DNA of 64,000 nt from positions 310,001 through 374,000 of the forward strand of contig NZ_JAGGNW010000002.1 in assembly GCF_018614875.1 (NCBI RefSeq), in the 5' to 3' direction. The notes beneath the pieces were generated by a model. That model was not told the origin of the DNA and did not search any database. It saw only the letters and a list, made by a program, of their open reading frames with translations. Source of the stretch: Variovorax paradoxus. Lineage in GTDB: Bacteria; Pseudomonadota; Gammaproteobacteria; Burkholderiales; Burkholderiaceae_C. How positions within the stretch are numbered: the stretch's first letter is position 1; each line of letters opens with the position of its first letter. Position numbers and translations under genes: made by a program. This document shows, in pieces, positions 38,284 through 49,434 of the stretch.

Positions 38284-38386
38284 CCCCCGGCGCGCGCACC
38301 ACTGGCCCGCCCACGGCGCGCTGTCCTCGCAAGAGACGACAGCGTGCCGTTTTCAAATCCAGCTCCACATCCTCCCAGGAGAAAAA

Positions 38387-38923
38387 ATGACAACTCCAGA
38401 CTCCTTGGCCCCGCCGCAATCCACGGTCATATGGCCGCAAACCCTGGTCGGCGCCGGCGTGCTGCTGACCGGCTTGGCGTTGGCCTTTGGCGCCATCGGC
38501 ATTTCTTCCGAAGCCGGCTACGGCGGCGTCGGCCCCAACTTCCTGCCCTGGATGGTGTCCATCGTGCTCGTGCTGTGCGGCGGCTGGATCCTCTGGGAAT
38601 CACGCACCGGCGGCTTTCGCGAGCTCGATGCGCCAACGGGCGCCGACCGCGCCTACTGGCCCGGCTTCGTCTGGGTCTCGGCCGGCCTGCTGCTCAATGC
38701 AGCGCTCATCACCACGCTCGGCTTCATCCTCAGTTGCACGCTGTGCTATCTGCTGGCCGTGCAGGGCTTGCGCCGCGCGAGCGGTCAGGCCGGCGTGAAC
38801 GCGCCGCGCACCTTCGTCATCGACTTCGTCACCGGCGCGCTCATCTCCGCCCCGGTGTTCTGGATGTTCACGCAATTCCTGGCCATCAACCTGCCGGGCC
38901 TTACCTCCACCGGGTGGTTCTGA
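38387..38923 (+). CDS. tctB: TctB small membrane subunit
   Basis: A 178-residue membrane protein with four predicted helices (about residues 15-36, 47-67, 95-120 and 148-170), the layout of the small subunit of the tripartite tricarboxylate transporter. Key stretches are GVLLTGLALAFGAIGI, GPNFLPWMVSIVLVLCGGWILW and SAGLLLNAALITTLGFILSCTLCYLLAVQGL. GGAG precedes the ATG. It overlaps none but is followed after one base by tctA. Sequence of TctB varies greatly, so context gives much of the assignment. Confidence 0.88.
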   Translation: MTTPDSLAPPQSTVIWPQTLVGAGVLLTGLALAFGAIGISSEAGYGGVGPNFLPWMVSIVLVLCGGWILWESRTGGFRELDAPTGADRAYWPGFVWVSAGLLLNAALITTLGFILSCTLCYLLAVQGLRRASGQAGVNAPRTFVIDFVTGALISAPVFWMFTQFLAINLPGLTSTGWF

Positions 38924-38924
38924 C

Positions 38925-40439
38925 ATGGAAATCGTCAACGCACTGATGGCGGGGTTCGCCACCGCGATCACCCCGATCAATCTGCTCTGGTGCCTGGTCG
39001 GCTGCGCGCTCGGCACCGCCGTGGGCGTGCTGCCCGGCATCGGCCCTGCGGTGGCCGTGGCCATGCTGCTGCCGATCACCGGCAAGGTCGACATCACGGC
39101 CTCGATGATCTTTTTCTCGGGCATCTACTACGGCGCCATGTACGGCGGCTCGACCACCTCGATCCTGCTCAACACGCCGGGCGAGACCGCGAGCATGGTC
39201 ACGGCGATGGAAGGCAACAAGATGGCCAAGAGCGGCAGGGCGGGCGCAGCGCTCGCCACGGCCGCCATCGGCTCGTTCGTGGCCGGCACCATTGCCACCG
39301 TCATCGTCACGCTGTTCGCGCCGTTCGTGGCCGAGTTCGCGGTGAAGCTCGGGCCGCCCGAGTATTTCCTGCTGATGCTGCTGGCCTTCACCACGGTGAG
39401 CGCGGTGCTGGGCAAGAGCACCCTGCGGGGCATGACGGCGCTGTTCATCGGCCTGGCGGCCGGCTGTGTCGGGCTGGACCAGATCTCCGGCCAGGGCCGC
39501 TACACCGGCGGCATTCCCGAGCTGCTCGACGGCATCGAGATCGTGCTGGTGGCGGTGGGCCTGTTTGCCGTGGCCGAAGTTCTGTACGCCGTGCTCTATG
39601 AGGGCAAGGTGGTGGAGGCCCAGAACAAGCTGAGCCGGGTGCACATGAGCAAGCGCGACTGGAAGCGCTCCATTCCGGCGTGGCTGCGCGGCACCGCCAT
39701 CGGCACGCCCTTCGGCTGCATTCCCGCCGGCGGCACCGAGATTCCGACTTTCCTGAGCTATGCGATGGAAAAGAAGCTCGCCAAGGACAAGGACGCGAAG
39801 GCCGAGTTCGGTACCACCGGCGCCATCGAAGGCGTGGCCGGTCCCGAGGCCGCCAACAACGCAACGGTGACCGCGGCGCTGATTCCGCTGCTCACGCTCG
39901 GCATTCCCACGTCGAACACCACCGCCATCCTGCTGGGCGCGTTCCAGAACTACGGCATCCAGCCCGGGCCGCAGCTGTTCACCACCTCCGCCGCGCTGGT
40001 GTGGGCGCTGATCGCATCGCTCTATATCGGCAACGTGATGCTGCTGGTGCTGAACCTGCCGATGGTGGGCCTGTGGGTCAAGCTGCTGAAGATTCCCAAG
40101 CCGCAGCTCTATGCCGGCATCCTGATCTTTGCGACGGTGGGAGCCTACGGCATGCGCCAGAGCGCATTCGACCTGTTCCTGCTCTACGGCATCGGCCTGC
40201 TCGGCGTGGTGATGCGTCGCTTCGACTTCCCCACCGCCCCCGTGGTGGTGGGCATGATCCTCGGGCCGCTGGCCGAAGCGCAGCTGCGCAACGCGATGTC
40301 CATCGGCGAGGGCAGTGCCCTGGTGTTCTTCCAGCGGCCGATGTCGATCACGCTGGTGGTTGTCATCGTGGCCGTGCTGGTGCTGCCGCGGGTTGCCAAG
40401 CGGATGAGCGAGCGCAAGCTGGCCAGGCTCGCGGTCTGA
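38925..40439 (+). CDS. tctA: TctA large membrane subunit
   Basis: A 504-residue polytopic permease with 10-12 helices, the large subunit of a tripartite tricarboxylate transporter. Hallmark motifs are [23 protein letters not shown] near the N-terminus, [19 protein letters not shown], and the repeat in the second half [21 protein letters not shown] and [18 protein letters not shown]. It works with TctB and the binding protein TctC to import carboxylates using an ion gradient. It starts one base after the tctB stop. A strong hairpin begins 8 nt after its stop. Confidence 0.95.
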   Translation: MEIVNALMAGFATAITPINLLWCLVGCALGTAVGVLPGIGPAVAVAMLLPITGKVDITASMIFFSGIYYGAMYGGSTTSILLNTPGETASMVTAMEGNKMAKSGRAGAALATAAIGSFVAGTIATVIVTLFAPFVAEFAVKLGPPEYFLLMLLAFTTVSAVLGKSTLRGMTALFIGLAAGCVGLDQISGQGRYTGGIPELLDGIEIVLVAVGLFAVAEVLYAVLYEGKVVEAQNKLSRVHMSKRDWKRSIPAWLRGTAIGTPFGCIPAGGTEIPTFLSYAMEKKLAKDKDAKAEFGTTGAIEGVAGPEAANNATVTAALIPLLTLGIPTSNTTAILLGAFQNYGIQPGPQLFTTSAALVWALIASLYIGNVMLLVLNLPMVGLWVKLLKIPKPQLYAGILIFATVGAYGMRQSAFDLFLLYGIGLLGVVMRRFDFPTAPVVVGMILGPLAEAQLRNAMSIGEGSALVFFQRPMSITLVVVIVAVLVLPRVAKRMSERKLARLAV

Positions 40440-40446
40440 GGTCGCT

Positions 40447-41152
40447 CCCTCTCCCTCTGGGAGAGGGTTGGGGTGAGGGCTCACGGCGTTCGAACTCTGG
40501 CGGCGCATTGCTTCCCGGGGCCGGGTCTCGCCCCGGCGGGCGACTCACTTTCTTTTGCTTCGCCAAAAGAAAGTAAGCAAAGAAAAGGCGACCCTACTGT
40601 CTGCGTCCCTCCGCTTCGCTGCGGGCAACCTGCGGTGCTCGACTCCGGCGGGGGTCCGCAGAACTCGCTGCACTGCGTTCCGCTCAAACAGCTGCGGCCC
40701 TGATCCCGCCTCCATCTGCGCTCCTCGGCGCATACAGAAGGGGTGGGAGCCGACAGGCCATCGCTTCGCTCGGCCGGGTCAACAGCCAATACCGACCACC
40801 GCGGCGCTGCGCGCCGCGGTGGCTTGGTGGCCGAGCGAAGCGATGGCCCGTTCGGTTCCCCCCTCCCTTCTGGCTGCGCCGAGGAGCGGAGCGTTTCGCG
40901 GATCAGGGCTCGCAGCTGTTTGAGCGAAGCGAGTTCTGCGAGACCCCGCGAAACGTGAGCACCGCAGGTTGCCCGTAGCGAAGCGCAGGGACGCAGACAG
41001 TAGGGTCGCCTTTCTTTTGCCTACGTTTCTTTGGCGAAGCAAAGAAAAGTAGGTCGCCCGCCGGGGCGAGTCCCGGCCTCCGAACGCCAAGACTGCGCAG
41101 CATTCAAAGGCCGCTGTGCTCTCACCCCAACCCTCTCCCAGAGGGCGAGGGG
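40447..41152. repeat. Large imperfect inverted repeat of REP-like blocks
   Basis: This noncoding segment fills the gap between convergent tctA and the RND pump gene. Its left half is matched in inverted order by its right half, meeting at a 12-bp stem (40796-40807 with 40811-40822, loop TGC). Conserved blocks include a CCCTCTCCC hairpin at the outer left end (40447-40467) with a related one at 41131-41151, a 20-bp perfect match (40756-40775 with 40829-40848), and long stretches around 40530-40660 matching 40960-41070. Open frames inside (such as 40555-40923) are repeat-derived, not genes. It may act as a bidirectional terminator. No transposase or direct repeat was seen. Confidence 0.88.
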
Positions 41153-41158
41153 GCAGAG

Positions 41159-44100
41159 TCAAGAAGCCGGTTCCTCGACCAGGTCGTCGTCGATGTGCGG
41201 ATCGGCCGGCTGCCCGCGCAGCTTGCGCACGGTGCGCCGGATCCAGTGCTCGATGTCGTCCACGTAGGTGAACACCGCCGGCACCACCAGCAGGCTCAGC
41301 ACGGTGGACGTGATCAGCCCGCCGATCACCGCCATCGCCATCGGCGAGCGGAAGCTCGAATCGGCGGTGCCAAAGCCGACAGCAATCGGCAGCATGCCCG
41401 CACCCATGGCGAGCGTGGTCATGATGATGGGCCGCGCGCGCTTGTGGCAGGCGTCGCGCAGGGCGTCCCAGCGGCTCATGCCGTGGTCGCGGCGCGCCAC
41501 GATGGCGTATTCCACCAGCAGGATCGAGTTCTTGGTGGCGATGCCCATCAGCATGATCAGGCCGATCAGCGACGGCATCGACAGCGCCTTCTGCCCGATC
41601 AGCAGGCCAACGAAGGCGCCGCCGAGCGCCAGGGGCAGCGCGCAGAGGATCGTCACCGGATGCAGGAAGTCCTTGAACAGCAGCACCAGCACGATGTAGA
41701 TGCACAGCACGCCCGTGAGCATCGCGAGGCCGAAGCTTGCGAACAGCTCGGTCATCACTTCCGCATCGCCCACCTCGGTCACGCGCACGCCGGGCGGCAG
41801 TTTCTGGATCGAGGGCAGTGCCGTCACCGCGGCCTTGGCATCGCCCAGGCCCACGCCGGAGAGCTCGATTTCGAAGTTGACGTTGCGCGAGCGGTCGTAG
41901 CGGTCGATGACGGCCGGGCCGCCTTCCATCGTCAGCGAGGCCACCTGGCTCAGCATGACCGGGCCGCGCGCGCCGGGCACCGACAGGCGGCCGAGCAGGT
42001 CGAGGTTCTGCCGTGCCGAGTCTTCGAGCTTCACCACGATGGGCACCTGCCGCTGCGCGAGGTTGAGCTTGGCCAGTGCCTGGTCGTAGTCGCCCAGCGT
42101 GGCCACGCGCAGCGTCTCGGCGATGGCCGAGCTGGTCACGCCCAGGTCGGCGGCGCGCGCGAAGTCGGGGCGCACGGCAATCTCGGGGCGGATCAGGCTT
42201 GCGGTGGAAGTGATGTTGCCGAGGCCGGGCACCGTGCGCAGGTCTTTCTCGACCGCGCTGGCGGCGCTGGCCAATGCCGCCGGGTCTTCGCCCGTGAGCG
42301 CGAGGATGTATTTTTCGCCCGAGCCGCCCAGGCCCACGGTGCTGCGCACGCCGGGCAGCGTCTCGAGCGCGGTGCGGATCTGGTTCTCGATCACCTGCTT
42401 GCGCGGACGGTCGCCGCGCTCGTCGAGCTTGATGGTGAGCGTAGCCTTGCGCGTCTCGGGCGTGCCGAAGTTGGCGAAGGGATCGCCGCCCGCGCTGCCG
42501 CCCGCCACGGTGGTGTAGACGCTTCTCACGTGCTTGATCTGCATCACGCGGTGGCGCGTTTCTTCTGCGGCCGCGGTGGTCTGCGCGAGCGTGGAGCCGG
42601 GTGCGAGCGAAAGATAGATCTGCGTCTGCGAGTTGTCGTCCGGCGGAATGAAGCCGGTCTTCAACAGCGGAATCATGGCCAGCGAACCGAAGAAGAAGAG
42701 GGTGGCGAGCACCATCGTCTTGAAGCGATGGTGCGTGCTCCACGCCACGGCACGCATGTAGGCCGTGAGCCAGCGCGGTTCCTTTTCGGCACCGACGATC
42801 GGCTTCAGGATGTAGGCCGCCATCATCGGCGTGAGCACCCGCGCCACCACCAGCGACGCGAACACCGCCAGCGAGGCCGTCCAGCCGAACTGCTTGAAGA
42901 ACTTGCCGGCCACGCCGCTCATGAAGGCGGTGGGCAGGAACACGGCAATCAGCGTGAAGGTGGTGGCGATCACGGCCAGGCCAATCTCGTCGGCCGCTTC
43001 CATGGCCGCCTCGTAGGGCGACTTGCCCATGCGCAGGTGGCGCACGATGTTTTCCACCTCCACGATGGCATCGTCCACCAAGATGCCCACCACCAGCGAG
43101 AGCGCGAGCAGCGAGATCACGTTGACCGAGAAGCCCAGCAGGTGCATGCCGATGAAGGCCGGGATCACGGACATGGGCAGCGCCACGGCCGAGACGAAGG
43201 TGGCGCGCCAGTCGCGCAGGAACAGCCACACCACGATCACGGCCAGGATCGCGCCTTCGTACAGCAGGTGCAGCGAGCCGTCGTACTCTTCCTCCACCGG
43301 ATCGACGAAGTTGAAAGCCTCGGTCAGCTCGATGTCGGGGCGCTGCGCGCGCATGTCGGCCAGCGCCTTCTGCACCGCGCGGCCCACCTCGACCTCGCTG
43401 GCACCGCGGCTGCGCGCCACTTCGAAGCCGACCACCGGTTTGCCGTTGAGCAGCGCAGCGGCGCGCGGCTCGGCAATGGTGTCGCTGATGCGCGCCACCT
43501 GGTCGAGCCGGATGCGGCGGCCGTCGGAAAGAGCGATTTGCATGTCGGCCAGCTGGTCGGCCGACTGCACGGTGGCCATGGTGCGCACCGGCTGCTCGCT
43601 GCCGCCCAGGTCGATGCGGCCGCCCGCGCTTTCGGTCTGCACCTGGCGCAGCTGGCGCGAGATGTCGGCGGCCGAGGCGCCCAGCGCCTGCAGCTTGGCC
43701 GGGTCGAGATCGACGTGCACCTGGCGCGTGACGCCGCCCACGCGGTTCACCGCGCCCACGCCGGGCAGCGCAAGCAGCTTCTTGGTGATGTCGTTGTCCA
43801 CGAACCAGCTCAGCGCCTCGCCATCCATGCGCGACGAGGCGATGGTGAAGGCCAGCACCGGCTGGGCCGCGAAGTCGAGCTTGGTGACCACCGGGTCGCG
43901 CACGTCGGCCGGCAGGTCGGCGCGCACGCGCTGCACCGCGGAGCGCACGTCGTCCACGGCTTCCTGCACCGGTTTCTCGAGGCGGAATTCGACGATCAGC
44001 GTGGCGGCGCCGTCCTGCACCTTGGTGGTGATGTGCTTCAGGCCCTGCACGGTGGCAATGGAGTTCTCGAGCTTGCGCGCGACGTCGGTCTCGAGCTGAG

Positions 44101-44269
44101 AAGGTGCAGCACCGGGCAGCGACGCCGAGACCGTCACGGTCGGCAGGTCGATGTCCGGAAAGTTCTGCACCTTCATGGCGTTGAACGACAGCAGCCCGCC
44201 GAACGTGAGCAGCACGAACAGCATCACCGCCGGAATCGGGTTGCGGATGGACCAGGCGGAAACGTTCAT
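41159..44269 (-). CDS. RND efflux pump, HAE1 family
   Basis: A 1036-residue inner membrane pump with the two-fold RND layout: 12 helices and two large periplasmic loops. Motifs include the N-terminal FVLLTFGGLLSFNAMKVQNFPDIDLPTV, the helix-4 proton-relay GILVDDAIVEVENIVRH and the second-half IGLIMLMGIATKNSILLVEYA. It pairs with the fusion protein and outer membrane factor genes upstream in the same operon, overlapping the fusion gene by 4 nt. It resembles MdtB/MexF-like drug and solvent exporters; the substrate cannot be fixed. It ends next to the inverted repeat. Confidence 0.94.
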   Translation of the reverse strand: MNVSAWSIRNPIPAVMLFVLLTFGGLLSFNAMKVQNFPDIDLPTVTVSASLPGAAPSQLETDVARKLENSIATVQGLKHITTKVQDGAATLIVEFRLEKPVQEAVDDVRSAVQRVRADLPADVRDPVVTKLDFAAQPVLAFTIASSRMDGEALSWFVDNDITKKLLALPGVGAVNRVGGVTRQVHVDLDPAKLQALGASAADISRQLRQVQTESAGGRIDLGGSEQPVRTMATVQSADQLADMQIALSDGRRIRLDQVARISDTIAEPRAAALLNGKPVVGFEVARSRGASEVEVGRAVQKALADMRAQRPDIELTEAFNFVDPVEEEYDGSLHLLYEGAILAVIVVWLFLRDWRATFVSAVALPMSVIPAFIGMHLLGFSVNVISLLALSLVVGILVDDAIVEVENIVRHLRMGKSPYEAAMEAADEIGLAVIATTFTLIAVFLPTAFMSGVAGKFFKQFGWTASLAVFASLVVARVLTPMMAAYILKPIVGAEKEPRWLTAYMRAVAWSTHHRFKTMVLATLFFFGSLAMIPLLKTGFIPPDDNSQTQIYLSLAPGSTLAQTTAAAEETRHRVMQIKHVRSVYTTVAGGSAGGDPFANFGTPETRKATLTIKLDERGDRPRKQVIENQIRTALETLPGVRSTVGLGGSGEKYILALTGEDPAALASAASAVEKDLRTVPGLGNITSTASLIRPEIAVRPDFARAADLGVTSSAIAETLRVATLGDYDQALAKLNLAQRQVPIVVKLEDSARQNLDLLGRLSVPGARGPVMLSQVASLTMEGGPAVIDRYDRSRNVNFEIELSGVGLGDAKAAVTALPSIQKLPPGVRVTEVGDAEVMTELFASFGLAMLTGVLCIYIVLVLLFKDFLHPVTILCALPLALGGAFVGLLIGQKALSMPSLIGLIMLMGIATKNSILLVEYAIVARRDHGMSRWDALRDACHKRARPIIMTTLAMGAGMLPIAVGFGTADSSFRSPMAMAVIGGLITSTVLSLLVVPAVFTYVDDIEHWIRRTVRKLRGQPADPHIDDDLVEEPAS

Positions 44270-45498
44270 GGGCGCGCCCTCGATTCGCTTGTGTCTTGCC
44301 TGCCTGTGGCCGCGGATGCGGGCGACGCGGCGGGCTGGGCTGCTGCGGCCACCGGGGCAGGCGCGGCCACGACGCGAACCAGGTCGCCGTCGTTCAGGAA
44401 GCCGGCGCCTTGCACCACGATCTGCGCGCCCTCGGGCAGCGCGTTGGTGATCTCCACGCGCTCGCCGACGCGGCGGCCGGTCTGCACCTTGAGCTGTGCC
44501 ACGCGGTTGTCGGGCAGCAGCATGAAGACGTTGTTGAAGCCGTCGCGCGGGACGATGGAGCTCTGCGGCACGGTGGGCGCGGAGCTGCGCCCGAGTTCGA
44601 AGTCGCCGCGCGCGAACATGCCGGCCTTGATGCCGGTGTTCTGCTGCACGTTCGGCAGGTCGACGTAGACCAGCGCCGCGCGGGTCTGCGGATCGACCGT
44701 GGGCGCGATGCTGCGCACCTTGCCGCGCACCTGGGCCCCGCTCGCGCTGACCACGAAGGCCGTGGTGCCCACCGCAATGCGGCTGAGCTCGGCCGAAGTG
44801 ACTTCGGCGCGCCATTCGAGCCGGCCCTGGCGGATCAGCCGGAACAGCTCGGCGCCGGCGGCCACCACGCTGCCGACGGTGGCGGTGCGGGAAGAGATCA
44901 CGCCGTCGTCGGGCGCCAGCACCTGCGTGTTGCGGCCGCGCACTTCCTGCGCTGCCAGCACGGCTTCGGCGGCCTCGACGCGCGCCTTGGCGGTCTGCTC
45001 GGCCGTCTGGTACTGGTTGATCTGCTGCTGGCTCAATGCGCCGGTGGCCTGCAGTGTGCGGGCGCGTGCCGCATTGCCCGCGGCATCGGCCGCAGTGGCC
45101 CTTGCCTCGGCGAGCGAGGCGCGCGATTGCGCGATGTCCGCGCGCACGGTCTCGGGCGAGAACACGGCGAGCAGCTGGCCCTTCTTCACCGCGTCGCCCA
45201 CGTTCACGCGCACTTCGGCGAGCCTGAGGCCGCTGGATTCGGAGCCCACGCTGGCCTCTTGCCAGGCCGCCACGTTGCCGTTGGCCGCAAGGGTGAGGGT
45301 CAGCTCGGTGGGCTCGGGCCTGGCGACGGTCACCGTGAGCGTCGGCCGGGAAGAGGGGGTGCCGTCCTTGCCCTTGGCGGCGGCGGCCGGCGTGCCGGGT
45401 TCGTTCGCGGGCTTGCGCGTCAGCCACACGGCCGCGGCAGCGATGATGACCAGCGCCAGCAGCGCGATGGCAAGGGTGGAGCGTTTGATTCTTTTCAT
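44266..45498 (-). CDS. RND membrane fusion protein (HlyD/AcrA type)
   Basis: A 410-residue periplasmic adaptor with an N-terminal membrane anchor (LAIALLALVIIAAAAVWL), a lipoyl domain (AANGNVAAWQEASVGSESSGLRLAEVRVNVGDAVKKGQLLAVF), a long alpha-hairpin near residues 115-180 and beta-barrel/proximal domains (GKVRSIAPTVDPQTRAALVYVDL, GMFARGDFELG). An Ala/Pro-rich tail ends the protein. It links the RND pump to the outer membrane channel. ATG 45498 overlaps the stop of the upstream outer membrane factor gene. Confidence 0.92.
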   Translation of the reverse strand: MKRIKRSTLAIALLALVIIAAAAVWLTRKPANEPGTPAAAAKGKDGTPSSRPTLTVTVARPEPTELTLTLAANGNVAAWQEASVGSESSGLRLAEVRVNVGDAVKKGQLLAVFSPETVRADIAQSRASLAEARATAADAAGNAARARTLQATGALSQQQINQYQTAEQTAKARVEAAEAVLAAQEVRGRNTQVLAPDDGVISSRTATVGSVVAAGAELFRLIRQGRLEWRAEVTSAELSRIAVGTTAFVVSASGAQVRGKVRSIAPTVDPQTRAALVYVDLPNVQQNTGIKAGMFARGDFELGRSSAPTVPQSSIVPRDGFNNVFMLLPDNRVAQLKVQTGRRVGERVEITNALPEGAQIVVQGAGFLNDGDLVRVVAAPAPVAAAAQPAASPASAATGRQDTSESRARP

Positions 45499-46988
45499 GG
45501 CGACGTCGCGACCTTGGCGGCCGGGTTGGAAGTCATTGAGGGCGATTCGGGGCGGGCCCAGCCGCCGCCCATCGAGCGGTAGAGCGCAACCCAGGCTTCG
45601 GTGCGTTCGCGCTGCAGCGAGACGCGGGCGGTCTGCGCGGCAAAGAGCGTGCGGCGCGAATCCTCGAGCTCGAACAGGCTGGCCAGGCCGCTCTGGTAGC
45701 GGGCCTGGGTGGCGTCGAAGGAGGCCTGGTAGTTCTTCACCGCGGAGTCGGCGTCGGTGGCGCGCGCATCGGTGGCGTCGAGATTGACCAAGGCTTCCTC
45801 CACCTCGCGCACCGCCTGCCGCACATTCGCGCGGTAGAGCGACACCGCTTCGGTGTAGCGCGCCTTGGCCGCGTCGCTGTTGGCCGTGCGGGCGCCACCG
45901 TCGAGCAGCGGCACGGTGAGCGACACCGGGCCGATGGTCCAGGTGTCGAGCGATGCCCGGAAGCCGCTGGTGCGGATCTGCATGCGGCCGATGGAGCCCG
46001 AGATGCTGAGCTTGGGGTAGCGCTCGGCTTCGGCGGAGCCCACCTCGGCGCTGGCCGAGGCCACGCCGAGCTCGGCCGCATACACGTCGGGCCGCTGCGA
46101 GATGGCCTCGGCCGGCACGCTGGCGATGCTGCCGACCGCCGGCAGCGTGCGCTGCGCGGGCGAGGCGGCGAGCTTCTGTTCGAGCGTGGGCTCGTCGATG
46201 CCGCTGAGCGCCACCAGTGCCTTGCGCTGCACAGCGCACTGGGCGCGCTGCTGGGTGAGGCGGCCCGAGGCATCCGAGGCGCTGGCGCGCGCCAGCGCGG
46301 CATCGGCCGGCGCGGTGAAGCCGGCGCGCGCGGACAGGTCGGTGAGGCGCGCGGTTTCACCGCGCGATTTCGCGTCGGATTCGGCTACGCGCAATTGCTG
46401 CTGGCAGGCGCGCTCGGCGAAATAGGCGTTGGCCGTTTCGGCCGCGACGGCCACGCGTGCGTCGTGCCATTTGGCGCTGGCGCTGTTGAACTTCTGCTCG
46501 GCCGAATCGCGGTCGGCGCGCAGGCGGCCGAAGAGGTCGATCTCCCACTTGGACTGCAGGCCGGCCTGCAGCGTGGTCAACGGTGCAATCGCGGTGCTGC
46601 CGCCGGAAGACGAAGCCGTACCGCCCGAGCCGAAGGAAGAGCCCGAGACGCCGCGGCTGGCCGATGCCGTGCCGTCCAGGTTGGGCAGCAGCGCCGCGCC
46701 GGCCTGCACGCGCGTGGAACGCGCCTCGGCCACGCGCGCGGCGGCGCTCGCGAGATTGGGGCTTGCGGCTTCGGCCGCGGCAATGAGTTCGACCAGCAGC
46801 GGATCGTCGAGCTGGCGCCACCAGTCGGCCAGCGATGCCAGCGACCCGCCGTGAGGCAGGGGCGCGTGCCACTGCGCGGGGAACGGCGCCTCCACCGTGG
46901 CCGGCGGGCGCGTCAGGCCGCAGCCGGCAAGGCCCAGGGCCAGGCTCAGCGGCAGGCAGACGGCGGCAATCGATCGGAGTCGTCTCAT
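45495..46988 (-). CDS. Outer membrane efflux lipoprotein, NodT family
   Basis: A 497-residue TolC-like outer membrane factor. The signal sequence carries a lipobox (LAGC, Cys about residue 23), so it is a lipoprotein. Two repeats of the OEP domain follow, with motifs WWRQLDDPLLVELI, QSKWEIDLFGRLRADRDSAEQ, ISQRPDVYAAELGVASASAEVG, AERYPKLSISGSIG and YQSGLASLFELEDSRRTLFAAQ. It forms the exit duct of the RND pump. It overlaps the TetR gene by 4 nt at its start. Confidence 0.93.
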   Translation of the reverse strand: MRRLRSIAAVCLPLSLALGLAGCGLTRPPATVEAPFPAQWHAPLPHGGSLASLADWWRQLDDPLLVELIAAAEAASPNLASAAARVAEARSTRVQAGAALLPNLDGTASASRGVSGSSFGSGGTASSSGGSTAIAPLTTLQAGLQSKWEIDLFGRLRADRDSAEQKFNSASAKWHDARVAVAAETANAYFAERACQQQLRVAESDAKSRGETARLTDLSARAGFTAPADAALARASASDASGRLTQQRAQCAVQRKALVALSGIDEPTLEQKLAASPAQRTLPAVGSIASVPAEAISQRPDVYAAELGVASASAEVGSAEAERYPKLSISGSIGRMQIRTSGFRASLDTWTIGPVSLTVPLLDGGARTANSDAAKARYTEAVSLYRANVRQAVREVEEALVNLDATDARATDADSAVKNYQASFDATQARYQSGLASLFELEDSRRTLFAAQTARVSLQRERTEAWVALYRSMGGGWARPESPSMTSNPAAKVATSP

Positions 46989-47710
46989 GTCTTCTTTCTC
47001 CCGTTTCGGGCAGGTGCCGCGGCCGCGGGCTTGGCAGCCGGCTGGCGGCGCAGTGCTTCGGCCTCGACGAGCGCAATGGCATAGCCCGTGAGGCGCTGCG
47101 CCCACGTGTCCACGCTTTTGGGCGAGTTCAGCAAAGAGGGGCGTATCGCCTCGACCAGATCCTGGCTCACGAAAAGCTGCATCGCGAGGCCGGTGATGGC
47201 AAAGGTCAGCCGATGCACGTCGTCGTCGGGCCGCGCGAGGCCCAGGCGGCGGCACAGCACGCCCGCGATGGCGTTGTACGGGCCCTTGATGTCGCGCTCC
47301 ATCTCCTCGGCCCACTGGCTGGTCGGTTCGAGCATTTCGCGCAGGTGCAGCTGGATGCACTGCCGCACGATCTCTCCCTGCTTCAGGGGCTCGATCATGT
47401 GGGTGAAGAAGATGCGCAGCGCTTCTTCCATCGGCAGGCCGGGCGCGTCGTAGAGCGAGATGAAATCGCCCGCGTTGCCGCCCATCGGTTCGCCGAAAGT
47501 GGCGGCATACAACCCAGCCTTGTCGCCGAAGTAGTAGCTGATGGCGGAGATGTTCACGTCTGCCGCGCGCGCGATCTCGCGGGTCGAGGTCTTGGCATAG
47601 CCGTTGGCGGCAAACAGCGCGAGGGCGGCATAGAGAAGGCGCTGGCGCGCTTCGACGCCGTCGCTGCGCGGCGCGCGGGCGGAAAGGGCTTGGAGGGCGG
47701 AGGCGCTCAT
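46985..47710 (-). CDS. TetR-family repressor of the efflux operon
   Basis: A 241-residue TetR-family regulator. The helix-turn-helix domain spans about residues 22-68 (RQRLLYAALALFAANGYAKTSTREIARAADVNISAISYYFGDKAGLY), followed by a CecR/DUF1956-like ligand domain and a basic tail. It is the first gene of the leftward efflux operon, so it probably autoregulates it through a palindrome 24 bp upstream. The start MSASALQ was chosen; a Met seven codons upstream would place coding sequence close to that operator. Confidence 0.9.
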   Translation of the reverse strand: MSASALQALSARAPRSDGVEARQRLLYAALALFAANGYAKTSTREIARAADVNISAISYYFGDKAGLYAATFGEPMGGNAGDFISLYDAPGLPMEEALRIFFTHMIEPLKQGEIVRQCIQLHLREMLEPTSQWAEEMERDIKGPYNAIAGVLCRRLGLARPDDDVHRLTFAITGLAMQLFVSQDLVEAIRPSLLNSPKSVDTWAQRLTGYAIALVEAEALRRQPAAKPAAAAPARNGRKKT

Positions 47711-47733
47711 GCCCGCGATTAAAGCATGCAAGC

Positions 47734-47749
47734 AATCAAACGTTTGATT
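47734..47749. promoter_or_regulatory. Perfect 16-bp palindromic operator for the TetR regulator
   Basis: AATCAAACGTTTGATT is a perfect palindrome 24 bp upstream of the TetR start codon, in a small AT-rich patch between this operon and the rightward sigma-54 activator. It is the best candidate operator of the TetR protein and may also affect the divergent gene. Confidence 0.75.
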
Positions 47750-47867
47750 TACTTATGACCGCATGAGGGCTTTCTTCGCACTGGCCGGGCGAATGTGCAT
47801 TCTGGACATTTCCGTTGTCGCATTGATGCCCGATTCGTCACCGATTGATGCACGCTACGATCCGCCC

Positions 47868-49403
<1,536 letters not shown>

Positions 49404-49434
49404 AACCGCCGGGAATCCTGGAGCACGCAGGGCT

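Noticed and set aside
38901..40508. A 535-residue reverse open frame over tctA
   Set aside because: Antisense to a complete TctA. Low-complexity HQRG-rich product.
40555..40923. A 122-residue open frame within the inverted repeat
   Set aside because: It is read through repeat blocks, including sequence that is mirrored on the other arm; similar frames are likely repeat-derived annotations.
41195..44668. A 1157-residue forward open frame across the RND pump gene
   Set aside because: It is antisense to an intact HAE1 pump with all helices and motifs; its product is rich in His, Arg and Gly without any family signal.
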